NCBI GenBank assembly: GCA_022702545.1
Contig: JAHRBC010000003.1
Location: forward strand, 3,906,001 to 3,970,000
Direction of reading: 5' to 3'
Origin: Phycomyces nitens
Lineage: Eukaryota > Mucoromycota > Mucoromycetes > Mucorales > Phycomycetaceae
Length of the DNA: 64,000 bases
Both the position numbers and the translations under genes were made by a program. Below the pieces are notes generated by a model. The model saw only the letters and a list, made by a program, of their open reading frames with translations, did not search any database and was not told where the DNA came from. Every line of letters begins with the position of its first letter. Within the stretch, counting starts at the first letter, position 1. Positions 52,255-64,000 of the stretch are shown here, piece by piece.

Positions 52255-55200
52255 TTAGGAAAACACTTCGGATGCTTGGTTGATTATGAATTCAATTGTC
52301 GCATTCTTGTAATTCATGTCAAGCAAGTCCCTAGATGCATCTCTATCTTGCATCAAAGTCGGCCCAAACACCATTGCCAAGTTCTTTGTAGTCATCAGAT
52401 TCTCAGAGTTCCGCTCCTGTACACTGTAACATTAAAAGGAGTTAGATTATAGTCTATAATGATAGGCAGAAATTGCTTACCGATACAAATGCTGACACAG
52501 GATCTTTAGTGTTTCGTAATTTGCAGTTGGAAGTTGAGAGAGCAATTCAAAGAACTTGTCTATTTTTGCGAGACCAAAGTTCATAGCTAAGGGCAATACA
52601 ATGTTAATTTATCTGAAAAGATTTTTTTTTCCATTTTTACTTACAAACAGCATCGATAAACTTTGGGTAGAGCTCATATGTTAATAACGGATCTGGAAGC
52701 TCGCGGAAATAGTGTTTTAATACACTCGTAATAGCACAAATGTCATTGAATTCATCGTCATCGCTCAAGTTCACCGGTTTCCCTTGATCAAATGCAAGTT
52801 GGATTGCTCTTATTTGTGCTGCTCCTCCAGACTTTCTATAGATTCCTTCATAGTCCATGCCTCGCGCTTCAACAGCAGTGATACATGTTTCTACAAGTAT
52901 TGGTATAGACCGCTCTTCTTGTTCCACCTGTGCAATCAAGCTGTTTCCAAACATACTGACTATTTAAAGAAACCAATACCCTCATTAGATTTTCTCTACT
53001 ATCATATATATATATATATGTCTTACCAGGTTGGCGAAGGTCTAGCTCAGATGCACCAAATAGATCGAGAGTACTGGTCGTGCTGGCATGGCACAATTGA
53101 GGAACATGGCTCAAGCATTTCGCATGAGTAATATATCCACAGCCTTTGTTGCACACAATTAGTTGACCTTCAATAAACTCTTGTGGTGTTGGGAAGTATT
53201 GACTTACATTGGCAGCGAAGTTCAGATAGACCCCACATCTTCTCTCCACACGCATCGCACTTTGTAGGTCTTAGAAACGAGGTCGGCTGAAACGCATGTC
53301 CATCCTGTTGTGTGTTTTGAAGAAGAGTATTTTGAAGGGTTTGTTGTGATGCCTGGGGTTTCACTACTGTCCGTCCATTTGGATTAGAGATATTATTGAT
53401 TCCACTACGCGCTTCACCATAAATGGTCACCGCAGGATCCGTCTTGTTGTTCTTTCCACCACGCTTTCCAAAGATTGTTCCGCCATTCTTCTTTTTTATT
53501 TTAAACATCTTTGGTGCCTGAGTCCCATTGAAACTATCCCGAGCAGCCACTTTGCGTTCAACAGTAGTGTCTGAATACTTGCGCTGCATAGGCACAGGAG
53601 AATGCAGCTCTGTAGAACGACTTGGTGAAGGTGAATTGAGGAATGAGGTGCCAGCCATGATAGCTGCTGCTTCTCGCTCTCTCTCTGTCATTCGTCTAGA
53701 CAGATCATTGTTCATTGTGCTCAATTCGGCATTCTTGGTATTTAGCATTACCATCTCGTGTATAACTTCATCACGAGCCTTGCTCAGTGTCCGAGTCTCG
53801 GTTTTTAATGAATCTCTCTCGTGATTTAGAGACCTGATTTCTGCAAGTAATGCCTTTTGTTGTTCGTTTAAATACATTGTTGCCTTTTCGGATGACCTAG
53901 ATTATATCACAAGCACACACACACACCAAGGATTAGGATGTTGTTCGGGAATATAGAAAATAACTTACATGGGTGTAGGTGCTTGGGATTTGAGTAAAAG
54001 CTCTTCAATATCATTTGAAAGTGTAGTACGACATTCCTTGAGCTCATTACAGCTCTTGTCTAGCTCAATTCGAACTCGCACTATCCGCTCAATGTCCTCT
54101 TTCACAACCCCAACAAATTGATTGCGATTCAATGACTGAGCCTGTTGAATGATTACCAATTGCTGCTGTAACTGGGATGCCGTGCTCTCGTACTGCTGTC
54201 GAAGAGCCGTCTCCTTGGCGAATTCTTCTTTAGCCCGGGTAAATTCTTCCAATGCTGATTTACTAGCATCCTACAACAGATTGATAAATTGAAATATCAG
54301 TATATATTTAGATGTATTCATTGGATCTCACGTACCTTGATCCGATTGAAATTGGTTTCCATGACAGTAAGTCTGGAGTTGGTCGATTTAAGATCAGACT
54401 GGAGTTTGAGTACATAGGCTCTGTCGGTAGAGACACTTTCATCAGACTCTTCAGAACTGATTCTCGGCAAAGGAGATGTTGGGACCTTGTCATAGGTCGA
54501 GAGATTCAGAGAAGTGCGTAAGAGCTCAGAGGCTTTATTGATGTTGACCGAACTTCTAGAGTCAAAAGTGGGCTTGAATCCCGGATCGCTGCTTTCGTTG
54601 GAAAACGAGAGACTGGCACCAAGTGTCTTGGTCAAATTAAGTAAGTCTGAAGAATCATCGTCAAAAAATGATAAGTTGAGAGATGATATTTCTGGCAAAG
54701 AAAACTCGAGAGGTGAGGCAGGCATAAGTTGGACTTCTGTAGTCGATTCTGCATACATGCGATATATTGTGTCGGGCACGCTCTTGCTCTTTTCCATTGG
54801 ACTTATCTGGAGTGGGGCAGGCATGGAGGAGAATCTCTGGCGAGTATTTGAGATTGGTAATAGACTCTTGGAGGGAGGAGGATGTGTTTTGGTGCCCGAT
54901 ATTACATCGGAGCGAGAAGGGGTTGGCGTGGGAGCTGTGTTGTGTGGAAGGTGGTTGGGGCCAAGGAGGTTATTGAGGCGTGTCTTGGTGATGATGTCTA
55001 CAGAGCTGCTTCGAGAACGGGCTGGAGTCGGAGGAGATCTTTCGGGTGTTAGAAGACTGTCTTGGCGTACTCGATGGTCCTGGTCATTCCGCATGCGGGC
55101 TTCAAGAGGGACTCGCATGCGTTGCTGGGTTTGCATGCTATCGGCTACTGTCTGGGGATCAAAAACACGGCTCGCATGTCGATTGGGCAGATTGGAGGGA

Positions 55201-55930
55201 GAAAGGCCTCCAAAACGTGGTTGTCGCTGTGTTGTGGTATGGAATGACTGATACTGGGTAAGAATCTGAAAAAGAGGTTCTGTTTCAATATCCTTTTTAC
55301 CTGGGTATCCTGTGAAAACTGCCTAGTCTGGCTCTTTTGTTTTTCTCTTTCTTCTCGACGCCTTAATTTCTCGGCTCTTCTCTTTTCATGACAAGGTGTA
55401 CAGTATATACCCTATGATTCAATAATTTTCGTCAGTCGATGCAAAGATCATCAACAGAAACTAGCCGTGGCATGCACACCTTGCTTGTTTGAGTATACAC
55501 CAAATCATTAATCTTCTTGCGGCAGTTGATACATTTGAAGCAATCTGCGTGGTATGCTTCTTCGCCTGTAGCAGCAAACACAGCACGTGGTTACCAGGCT
55601 AAATCTTCACATGTATTAAAACAAGGCGCTCTTACCAGTCATCACAGCTTCGTCCCGAATGGTTTCTTTGCAGGCCGTACAATTGTAGGCACAGTTTTCG
55701 CACACTGGCCGGCCATCTGTGAGGAGAAGGAGATTGGAGTTGTAGTCAACTGTGGTCTGGCATTTGGCACATATAAAGCTAGTGGAATATAGATATATTT
55801 AGCCTGCAAGACTAGAGGGCTCGGCTAGTTACCAGTCTAAATGGAACAAGGAATCTCCAAAGGCAATAACTGAGCCTTCTTCAATCATACTTGAGCACCC
55901 TGTGCAGGTTGGTCCAATTGATTCTTCCAT
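52255..55930 (-). CDS. LIM / C1 / RhoGAP Rho-GTPase-activating protein, about 1025 aa
   Basis: Eleven exons on the minus strand: 55930-55833, 55778-55636, 55565-55480, 55411-55301, 55253-54336, 54270-53969, 53896-53208, 53167-53027, 52959-52645, 52586-52481 and 52423-52255. N-terminal LIM zinc fingers: CTGCSSMIEEG..LFHLDCFICAKC and CTACKETI..YHADCFKCINC..YCTPC. Then a Ser/Pro-rich region, a coiled coil (about residues 440-590), a C1-type zinc finger (HAFQPTSFLRPTKCDACGEKMWG...HAKCLSHVPQLC), and a RhoGAP domain with the arginine-finger block GIYRKSGGAAQIRAI and VLKHYFRELPDPLLTYEL, ending NLAMVFGPTL. It accelerates GTP hydrolysis on Rho/Cdc42-type GTPases in polarity and wall growth. Two introns are short (47 and 40 nt) but needed for frame. 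An alternative acceptor at 55266 would add four residues. Confidence 0.9.
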
Positions 55931-57148
55931 AGTTGGTTATTAAAGAGTGGTTTTTGGAATTGGTATTTATTAAAAGAGTGTGGTATTAATGATCGTGGTC
56001 ATTCGCTTGGCCCGTATTTTCTGTGGAAAGGAAAGAAGAGAGAAATAATGGAGGGTAGAGGAAGAGTAAAGAGAGAAAATGTGGCACGGCGTGAACCAAA
56101 TAGAGCTTGTGTTAAAACTAAATTTGGATCGTCCAACTCCAAGACAAAATGCGATTCTCTGTACAACAAAAGTTCATTGATAATCGGCCTAAAAAGGAAG
56201 GTGTGCGTCTGATGAATAAAGAAGAGGGTTCAAAAAGAATCTCATTAAAAACTAATTGCATTGATATTTTCATTAATGAATCCTGCCAGTTAATTAGATG
56301 AAATAAATCGCAGGAAATTAAACAATTAAATGAATAGACGATTAAATTAATAGTTTTATTTATTCAATTGGTGTCTCTATATGGCCCTGCTGGCTTTTGC
56401 GTCTCCAAAGGGTCCTTGATAAGATTCAAGTGCTGAGGTAAAAATATAATATTTTGACGATACTCAATTAATTCAATCACCTGGTTACCTGGCAATCTTG
56501 TGCCTCAAACGCCTCGATCCCACTGATCCTCCAAAGAATGGTGTGTTAAACCAATTCTGCAATACAGCGTGAGTTGGTCCATAAATAATTTATAAGTACT
56601 ATTTTGCAAGTGAATATTACACCTTTTTTGATTTTATTAACTCGAGAATCCAAATTCTGGCTGATCTCTAGTCGCACAGATTAATTCATTTCCAAATTCA
56701 TACTCCTATACATTAAATTAATCGGAGACCACAATGTTTATTGTATATATTTCGGAAAGCTCACTCAAATTTATACTGGTTATAATAAGCCATTTACTAC
56801 AATTGGGGTCAACAGACAGAATACCTCTGTATCCCAAGAGCCGTTAATTAGACACAATTGTGCTCTTACGGCTAGGGTCGCACACAATTCAATCCATGTA
56901 GTGCAAGCAAGTGATGTCAATGGAAATTACAGCTTTATTTGATCCAATCTTTTTTTTTATATATATACATATATTTTAGATTTAACTGATGAGGAGATCA
57001 ATATTTGAAAATATACATTTAATAATATTATACTCTTGAGTTTATTCAAATCATACTAGACTTTCTTATATTTAATAAATACCCTGCTGTAAACATAAAT
57101 CTAAAATCAAAGTGTACAATTGTCCTCTTGACAAACATACACCAACAA
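55931..57148. other. Intergenic between the divergently spaced RhoGAP and TCP11 genes
   Basis: About 1.2 kb upstream of RhoGAP and downstream of the TCP11-like gene. AT-rich, with no ORF and no tRNA or repeat I can support. Confidence 0.45.
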
Positions 57149-59468
57149 TCATCCCGTCGATTCCTTACTTTCACTAACTATATCCTGCTTTACAAATCTT
57201 GCAAGAAATGAATACAGCGAAACAAAGGTGTCTAGGTTCAATTCGGCAACAATCTTTAGTCTTTCCCCCAAAGCCTTGATCTCATCCTCAAGCCCTATCA
57301 TTCCTATGAGAACTCTTTGATTTCCTTCTGATTCTTTTTTTGGGCGTCCATAACGAGCATAATTCTTTAGATACCCGCAGATGCGCGTGTACATCAACAT
57401 ATATATTGGTGAGCCTGGCCGTAGGTTGTGGCTCAACCATTCTCCCCAAAAAGATGTCAAGGATCCCAGGTGAGATGGATCAAGGTTAGGTTTACTCTTG
57501 CCCGAATCGACCAGCTCAGCATTCATATGAGTCTGAATTGCTGTATTACAAGCATGAAGAGCAAGGCTATGGCACGATACAATCGTTCCGTCCTTGATAC
57601 CTTGTGCGGCCTGCTCGCATGCATTCTCCGCATCAGGAGAAGTCAGGATAAACGCGCCCTGGAGAAGATAATTGAACAGACGTTTAAGTCTGACAATATC
57701 CCCCAGATTCTCATAACTTCCTGCGAGATATCGGTAGGGTATCAGCAAGATCGAGGTTACAATAATGTTTTGAAATTCGTAGCGGAACAAGTGTGTCAAG
57801 CGCTTCTCGTCAAACCGAAATGTCACTGGAAAGGGAACCGGCTGATATCCCAAGGCTATGGATGTCTCGGTATCATCTGTCACCAAGTGGATCAAGCCTG
57901 GGGTGGAGAGTGAGCAACCAAGGTACACATTGCAATGTTCACCTACCTTCATAGTATACATCCAGAAATTCAGCATTCAAACCCTGTCTCTCCCAAGTCA
58001 TCTTGAACCACCGATAGATTGACTCTATATCAAGTTCATTTTCACTGCTCTCCTTCATAAAGCAACGCCATTCAAATTCTGGGCAGGTATTGATTAGATA
58101 TGTTCGGTATTGGCGAAGTGCTTTGTTGGCGCATTCCTACAGATTCAGAGAATAACAATAAACAACGCTAAGCATCAAGGTCCTAAAGATATCACTGTAG
58201 CTTACAAGCTTGACTGCCTCTAGAATCGAGAAACATTGGCGAAATGCTTTTGCAATATGGCCCTCACAAAAAAACTGGTTCATAAATTGGATTCTATAGG
58301 CCTGGCTCAAAGGACAAAGAGGTTCGAGAATGCTATTGAGGAACTCGAGTTGGCTTCCAAAGTCGGCCTTGTTGTGGCGGATCTGTTGGATGATCAACAT
58401 TGAATCCAATGTCTCGACTACATCCTCTTGGCTAATGTGCTCAGGCCAGTTCCATGGGAATGTAGGACTAGCAGAGGAACAAGAAAAAGGCTTAGCAAGG
58501 GGAATAATGACTTGAACAAGCTCGTCTAGAATCACAGCCAGAAATTCAAACTGATCAAGCGGCACCAATCCATTTTTTAGACTCTCGGGCTGTGGATGAA
58601 GAACAGAATGTAATGCCCGGTCTACTCGTGCCCAATACCGTTCTGACTTGCGCCTTTTGTCTCGTCCTGGAGAGCCGTCGACGTTGGGCCGAAAAGAAAG
58701 CGTGGGATCAAATACCATATCATGTCTCAATTGGAGATTGTCGAATATGTCAGTAATTGTCAGTTCTTCTAGTGTATCAGAATTTATGGGTGGCACCCAT
58801 GCACTCTGAAGCAGGTTTTCGTCCAATAATGGCTGATTGGCTTTGGGAATATCCTCGGAGACAGGCGCAACCTTTTCTATATATCCAAGGTCGCTTGATT
58901 CTCCATGTTGTCTGTCTCTAACTTCGTTTTGTATATCCCATTCACGTTTCTCTCGCTCGGTGACAAGGGTTGGAATAGGAGATTTAGGAGATTTTGGAGG
59001 ATCAGTGTGGATTATGGAGAGTTGGGGATCGGCACTTGAGAGATTAGTGTGATTTGAATCCGGATAAAAGTGAGCATGTCTACGTCGGTTGGTCCATCGT
59101 CGTCTGATAAATATTCCTCGGACACCAATAAAGCGATAAGAGGTAAGTATCCGTTTTCGAAAGAATATACAGGGACGATTTGAGATTATACAATTGGTTC
59201 TTTGAAATTGTCGAATTTCAGATAATTTTGAACGACCAGGATTCCTATTACATGGACGAAAACATGGACGGAGAGTGGTGTGTCTTCGGTTGTTAAATGG
59301 GCGGAGGTTGATTGGAACTGAGGGGTTTGATTTTGTAGAGTGTATTTGATGGTCAAGGTGGCTCATTGGATCGTGGCTGATATTCTCATAGCTAGTCAGT
59401 TCCCTCAGTAGATCAGAGGAGTCTGTGATATTTTCGGTGGAGAGCTGAAGAGAGTTGTTCTTTTGCAT
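57149..59468 (-). CDS. TCP11/Sok1-family protein, about 733 aa
   Basis: Three exons on the minus strand: 59468-58206, 58136-57947 and 57897-57149. The first 210 residues are basic and Ser/Pro-rich (RRRWTNRRRH, PPKSPKSPIP). The TCP11 core starts near LPLDQFEFLAVILDELVQVI and goes on through RHNKADFGSQLEFLNSILEPLC, SIYRWFKMTWERQGLNAEFLD, RLTHLFRYEFQNIIVTSILL, then HSLALHACNTAIQTHMNAELV and FVSLYSFLARFV. In yeast the homolog Sok1 is a high-copy suppressor of loss of cAMP-dependent kinase, so a role in cAMP/PKA growth signalling is likely. The first in-frame ATG is 59468 (MQKNNSLQL); upstream codons lack ATG. The C-terminus ends at VSESKESTG. Confidence 0.85.
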
Positions 59469-60558
59469 GGGGTCTGTGCGCAAAAGTGAACTGAGGGAAG
59501 ACCGACAAAAGAGAAAAGCCGGGTAGAGAGAGCCTTTTTTGAATAGATTTAAGAGTCGATTGAAAACTCTGAATGGTTGTTAGCAATGCTATTTATTATT
59601 ATTTTTTACAATTATAGCCATTAAAACTTACTTTACCCTTTTGAGTCTAAGGCTAATAAGAGATAGAGAGAAGTGAATATAATGGAAATTACAAACCTAC
59701 TACTTTTAACCACTATATTCCATATAAAATTTGTTTGTTTTATTGGGAGAATGGTTACTATTCCAACTCTTTATAAACAAATCGTGTCTTTTTATATACA
59801 TATGCATTACATGTTTTGTCAAGGGATCCATAAGTGAGTAGATGTGCTGATAAAAGAGAAAATTCCCTTTATTTACCTAGTGGTGTGATGATAAAGGCAA
59901 AATATATCTTGGTGTCAATTGCCATTAATGCGGTAATCCTGAGATATTCTCTACAAAGTATCTTGGAAATCATATAATTCAAGTGCCACCCAAGAAAAAT
60001 AACACTTTGGTTTATAAGATCTCTTATTGAAACAGAGACTATCCTGCTATCCACACAGTGCCAAGTCCAGGTTCATAACATGAAGTGTGACCGAGTATTA
60101 ATATAGCAACTAGGATATTTATTTCTTTTACGTTTCCTTGTTCTCTTAAAGAGATACAGAAAACAGCCGAGACACGAATGGAGTACTAAATCAAAGGCTG
60201 GATAGCACTCTAGAAAATACAAAGAGAGCTAGGCAGGTTGATTCAATACCAAAATAATGGAATAGTTCCGTACCATATTAACTAATCCGACCAAAGGGCT
60301 ATTCGGTTTCTTGGTGGTTCAATGCTAAACTGGGATCCCCTACAAGACAATTCTACCTATAAATTTATTTTAAAAAAAATAAATAAATGGTACGAGTACA
60401 ACAAAGCAGTTTAACAGACAATTGCAGTATTTTAATCTAAATAATATATATTTTGTATTAAACTCTCCATCTAAACGTATCTTTCTATTTACCCCAGTAA
60501 TATAAGGAAGAAGAAAAACTAGGGTTATCATGTCTATCAAGTGTATCTATAGATTTCT
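59469..60558. other. Intergenic upstream of the TCP11-like gene
   Basis: AT-rich; short minus ORFs here have no family likeness. Confidence 0.4.
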
Positions 60559-60978
60559 GTGTACATTTTATGGAACTGCTGTAGTGATATTTCAAGTGGA
60601 TCTCTCTTAAAGATTTTGACAGGCGATGGCCTTGTATTTGTACTGAAACTATTCAATTTCCTCCTTGATTTGTTTGTTATAAACCTTCAAACTCACAATG
60701 CCTGTAGTACCAAACGGAGAGATACAACCAGCAATAGGGATATTGTTTCCTCGTCTACGGTGCTCAATATTACTAGATATGATCTTGTACGCTTACACAA
60801 TCTAAAGAAAACGGACATTATTTCAAAGTACTCGCACAGCCCAGCTAATGATCAAAGCTGGTCCAATGTATTTTATCAGGATACCGAAATAAAGATTACA
60901 ATCAGAGAAATCCAAAAACTTTTGATATTCAATTTGGGTTCATCAAACGATCAGAATGTTTATCTTTATAGATATTGA
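60559..60978 (+). other. Open frame of 139 codons without an ATG
   Basis: Open on the plus strand to the TGA at about 60979, but the frame begins at GTG and contains no Met codon at all, so it is not a stand-alone gene. Content is LLDLFVINLQTHNACSTKRRD, then SKYSHSPANDQSWSNVFYQ. It could be an internal exon or remnant of a decayed gene, or chance. Confidence 0.2.
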
Positions 60979-63168
60979 ATAAAGGGATTCGACTCAACTA
61001 TTTTTTTTTGATAATACAGTTTGTATAGTTGGATTATGACAAAATTATATATGAAATTAAATTAGGCACTTTTAATGTAATATAATTATTGAACTTGTGA
61101 ATAAAGAAGGTCCAACAGCATAAAGTTTTATAAAGTTAAAAGGGTTGCAAACAAATCAAACCAGTCAAAAGCCCAAAGTGGCTACCATATCTCGATTCTA
61201 AAGGTGATGACGAGGAACCTCATCACCAGTCTCAATAGCAGCAATCGTATTCCTTAAGCATTGTTGGTTTTTAGACTTAAGCTGAGAACATGCATCTTTA
61301 AAAGTATCAATGCCGCTTTCATAAAAAGATAAATCTTGAATCACTTTTTAGGCAATGGTCTTTAGTGTCTAAAAGATATTATCTCATGGTAACTAGAGTT
61401 AAAATATACACATTCATTAACAGCATTCAACAATTCTTATTTCTATAAAATTGACATTGTCGTTGCCTCATTTCTTCTTTTTATTAGCAACGTTTCTATA
61501 GCACTTGTGCATACCATTCTTCTAAACACCATTAATGTGTTATTCCATCGAAGATCCATAATCCTGTAATTCATGGCAGTGATATAAGTATTAGCCATGA
61601 GTGCCTTGGGTATTGTAGCATACAACTCTTATCCATTTCCAGCAGTCGAGTTTTTGGCTGTGATAATATTTAAAAGTAGGTCAATAAAGAATAATATAAA
61701 TCAAATAGTCAGTACTCTCAATTATTCTTATAATGAAAACATATACAAATATCTTTATTGTAAAATTATAAGTAGTATAGGAATACTGTGGCACTATTAC
61801 AATCTGTATATCTCAAGAAAGACTATTGTGATAAAGGACACAAATCTTACTGAGGAATATCACACTCCCTTACCTACGAAAATAAATAGAAAATAAATGG
61901 TTTTGAATAAGAAATTTCCTTGCATAACAAATATTTGTAGCCAGCACCTCGGTCTGTATAGCTTTATTAAACCCTTTGCTCACTTGATCTCTGCCCACTT
62001 TATATGGAAATACGATTTATAATATCAACTAAATAAAGCACTGCCACTTTGGAGACAATATTACAAAGTTAATACTATACGCAAAGAGCTGTCCAGCAAA
62101 GCCGTGTATTTTTTAAATGAATACAAGTTGAGTATACAGCTCTTTTGAGCTCGTAAAAAAGCTTCTTTGTTTAACTTTATTTTTGTAGTCATGGTTACTT
62201 TGATTTTGAAAGTGATCACATTTTAGTTCAGGACACTGTACAACAAAAGATTGATCGATCGAATGGAATATTATAAAATATACTTATATATTATTTGTTA
62301 ATGTAATCTAATTAAACTTGTATATAGCTTACACAAGAATTCATTTGGTATGTACTATAGACCTGGATAAAGATAATCAGGCCAGTAAATTTACAGTATT
62401 GGGATTTATTATGACGCCTTGTTAGAATAAAATGGCGTGGAACTCTTTAACAGTTGTGTGATATGTTGGATACTTTTAGAAGTATAGAAATATTCATAGA
62501 AAGTTAACTAATTGCGGACATGGCAGAGGATCAAGACAAACGTTCTTGTATACTGGAATGAGGGAATTGGGCGGGTCACTATGGTTATAAATGTCATACA
62601 GCGGATATATTTTCTTGAATCAATGTAGAACCAGTCATTGGGAGTGGACTAGATACTAGTTTAGTCTGTTATACATATAAATCAATGTAAAGCTAAATTG
62701 TATTTGAAGTTTGTTGGTGAACTATTTTGTGCAGTTTTAGGATTACAATTTCGGACTGCTTATAGTTGTACCAACCCCTTGTTTCTGTATTTGTGGGTCG
62801 ACTCAAAACAACATATTTTCTCAAGTACTTGCTATATAAGAATGCCTTTTCAAAGTACAATTGTGCCAATACAATGCAAAAAAGCAATAAAAGAGGGAAA
62901 AGGATAGTAATAGCTCGACTTTTTCTTTTCTGTTTGACCTTGAGCCAAGGGGAGGATTGGCCAATGTGGCTGTATATCGCCTGGCAGATACTGGTTTTAA
63001 ATGGTCTTTGTTGGACTGATTGTTTTTATTCCTTTGACGTTCAAGACATAATTGACCACAATACACAAGCGGTTGAAATTCTTGTCCTTTATGATCACTA
63101 ATTCAAAGCTGTCTCGATCTATGGATATATATATATATATACAAGGGGGAATTAAACAGATTAATATA
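60979..63168. other. AT-rich non-coding region
   Basis: No gene supported. On the minus strand 61198-61350 reads FYESGIDTFKDACSQLKSKN then CLRNTIAAIETGDEVPRHHL and stops; composition is protein-like, so it may be the last exon of an otherwise unrecognisable or decayed gene. Short ORFs at 61443-61625 and 62693-63101 are not convincing. Confidence 0.35.
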
Positions 63169-64000
63169 CAGTGCCCTACAAATTTGAATTTCCGGATTCG
63201 AAATCCGTGTATTTATCTTCACATACCATCATACTTTATTTTCCTTGTTCTCCCTAATCTTATTACAATGTCCAGCTCAAATTCAACAAGCACAGAGAGC
63301 ACATCTCAAAGAAAGTACAAGCAGTATTCAACCGCTGAAAAATATATTATGTTTGGAATTAATCAAGGTGGAATGTCGATTCCTGAGATCTCGCGACACA
63401 AAGATGTAGAGGAAAGAACAATCCATTATATTATAGAAAAGTATAATAAAACCTGGTCTGTCGAAAACATACGTCATGCAGGAAGACCTAAGCTTTTCAA
63501 TGCTAGAGACAAACGGTATATCCAAAAAATGATACAAAAGAACCGCAAGAAGACATCGAAAGACGTTACAGAGGAAGTGGAGGAAATGATTGCTGCACCT
63601 ATTTCCGAATCTACTGTTCGCCAAACCTTGCACGATTTGGGGTTTAACAGCCGTGTTGCAGTTGCCAAGCCTTTCTTGACACAGACAAATATGGCAGCAC
63701 GAAAGAGATGGGCTCAAGCAAGAATGAATTGGAGTGAAGAATGGAAATCAGTGGTTTGGAGTGATAAGTCCAGCTTTTCACTTTTCAAAACAAATGGGCG
63801 TATCCATGTGTAGAGAAGACCGAATGAAAAGTATGCCACTGACTGCCTCCAACCAAAGGTGCAAGGAGATTGTGGATCAGTAATGGTATGGGGGTGTATC
63901 TGGGCTAGAGGTGTCGGACCCTTTGTTGTCCTAAAGGACAATATGAATGCAAAGTCCTATGTAGAAGTATTGTAGACAGCATTCAAGCCATACTTTGACA
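63169..64000 (+). mobile_element. Tc1/mariner element, 5' part (cut by window end), with nonsense codons
   Basis: It begins with TA then CAGTGCCCTACAAATTTGAA at 63169, a typical Tc1/mariner terminal repeat and TA target site. The transposase starts MSSSNSTSTESTSQ (ATG at 63268). It has a helix-turn-helix (GGMSIPEISRHKDVEERTIHYI), a GRP linker (HAGRPKLF), VAVAKPFLTQTNMAARKRW, then VVWSDKSSFSLF as the first catalytic block. TAG at 63811-63813 follows GRIHV, where relatives have Trp. The frame stays open after it through SVMVWGCIWARGVGPFVVL to a second TAG at 63973-63975. Position 5 of WSDES is Lys here. The rest lies outside the window. Confidence 0.85.

Noticed and set aside
54514..55251. 245-codon plus-strand ORF opposite the RhoGAP gene
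   Set aside because: Shadow; the minus-strand frame is continuous with LIM and C1/RhoGAP exons.
60559..60978. 139-codon ORF as a gene
   Set aside because: It has no ATG and no recognisable family; kept only as a low-confidence open frame.

Overview
The window looks like nuclear DNA of a filamentous early-diverging fungus, most likely Mucoromycota (Mucorales). The reasons are an AT-rich genome, dense short introns of mostly 45-90 nt with GTAAG...AG borders, a hamartin (TSC1) gene, a LIM-C1-RhoGAP, an MGM1-type dynamin, several Tc1/mariner relatives, and hypothetical proteins of fungal type. No species name can be supported from the sequence alone. All exon structures below are hand-read from splice signals and reading-frame continuity.

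Layout. Positions 1-5.4 kb (+ strand) hold the 3' end of a phospholipase B-like GDSL lipase, a small Ser/Pro-rich protein and a 13-exon TSC1/hamartin gene. Positions 5.9-7.1 kb hold a decayed Tc1/mariner copy. About 8.29-13.32 kb is the left arm of a large inverted duplication, whose right arm is at about 35.27-40.54 kb. Between the arms lie about 22 kb of conserved housekeeping and signalling genes: an SNF2/STH1 chromatin-remodelling ATPase (-), PP2A catalytic subunit (+), ribosomal protein uL1 (+), MGM1/OPA1-like dynamin (+), a Ser/Thr kinase of Hal4/Hal5/Npr1 type (+), ubiquitin-eL40 (+), casein kinase 2 beta subunit (-), and a nearly complete DD34E Tc1/mariner element (-).

After the right arm comes an extremely AT-rich gene-free block (40.5-42.4 kb) and a tRNA-Val(CAC) whose 5' end lies inside a perfect 30-bp palindrome. 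Then come an SBDS-domain (Rtc3-like) gene (+), a mitochondrial K+/H+ exchange-related gene (-), a coiled-coil protein (+), a DUF4112 membrane protein (+), an MIT-like domain protein (+), another decayed Tc1 copy, a LIM/C1/RhoGAP gene (-) and a TCP11/Sok1-family gene (-). The last 4.5 kb is mostly non-coding and ends in a Tc1/mariner element with a recognisable 5' end, cut by the window edge.

The ordinary genes are not an obvious functional cluster. Several belong to growth control (TSC1, PP2A, CK2 beta, Hal-type kinase, Sok1-like, RhoGAP). The unusual content is structural. The two duplication arms share the same decayed transposon and an almost identical 192-codon unclassified ORF. The decayed Tc1 copies repeatedly show TGG-to-TAG changes at conserved tryptophans. 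The tRNA gene is overlapped by a palindrome.
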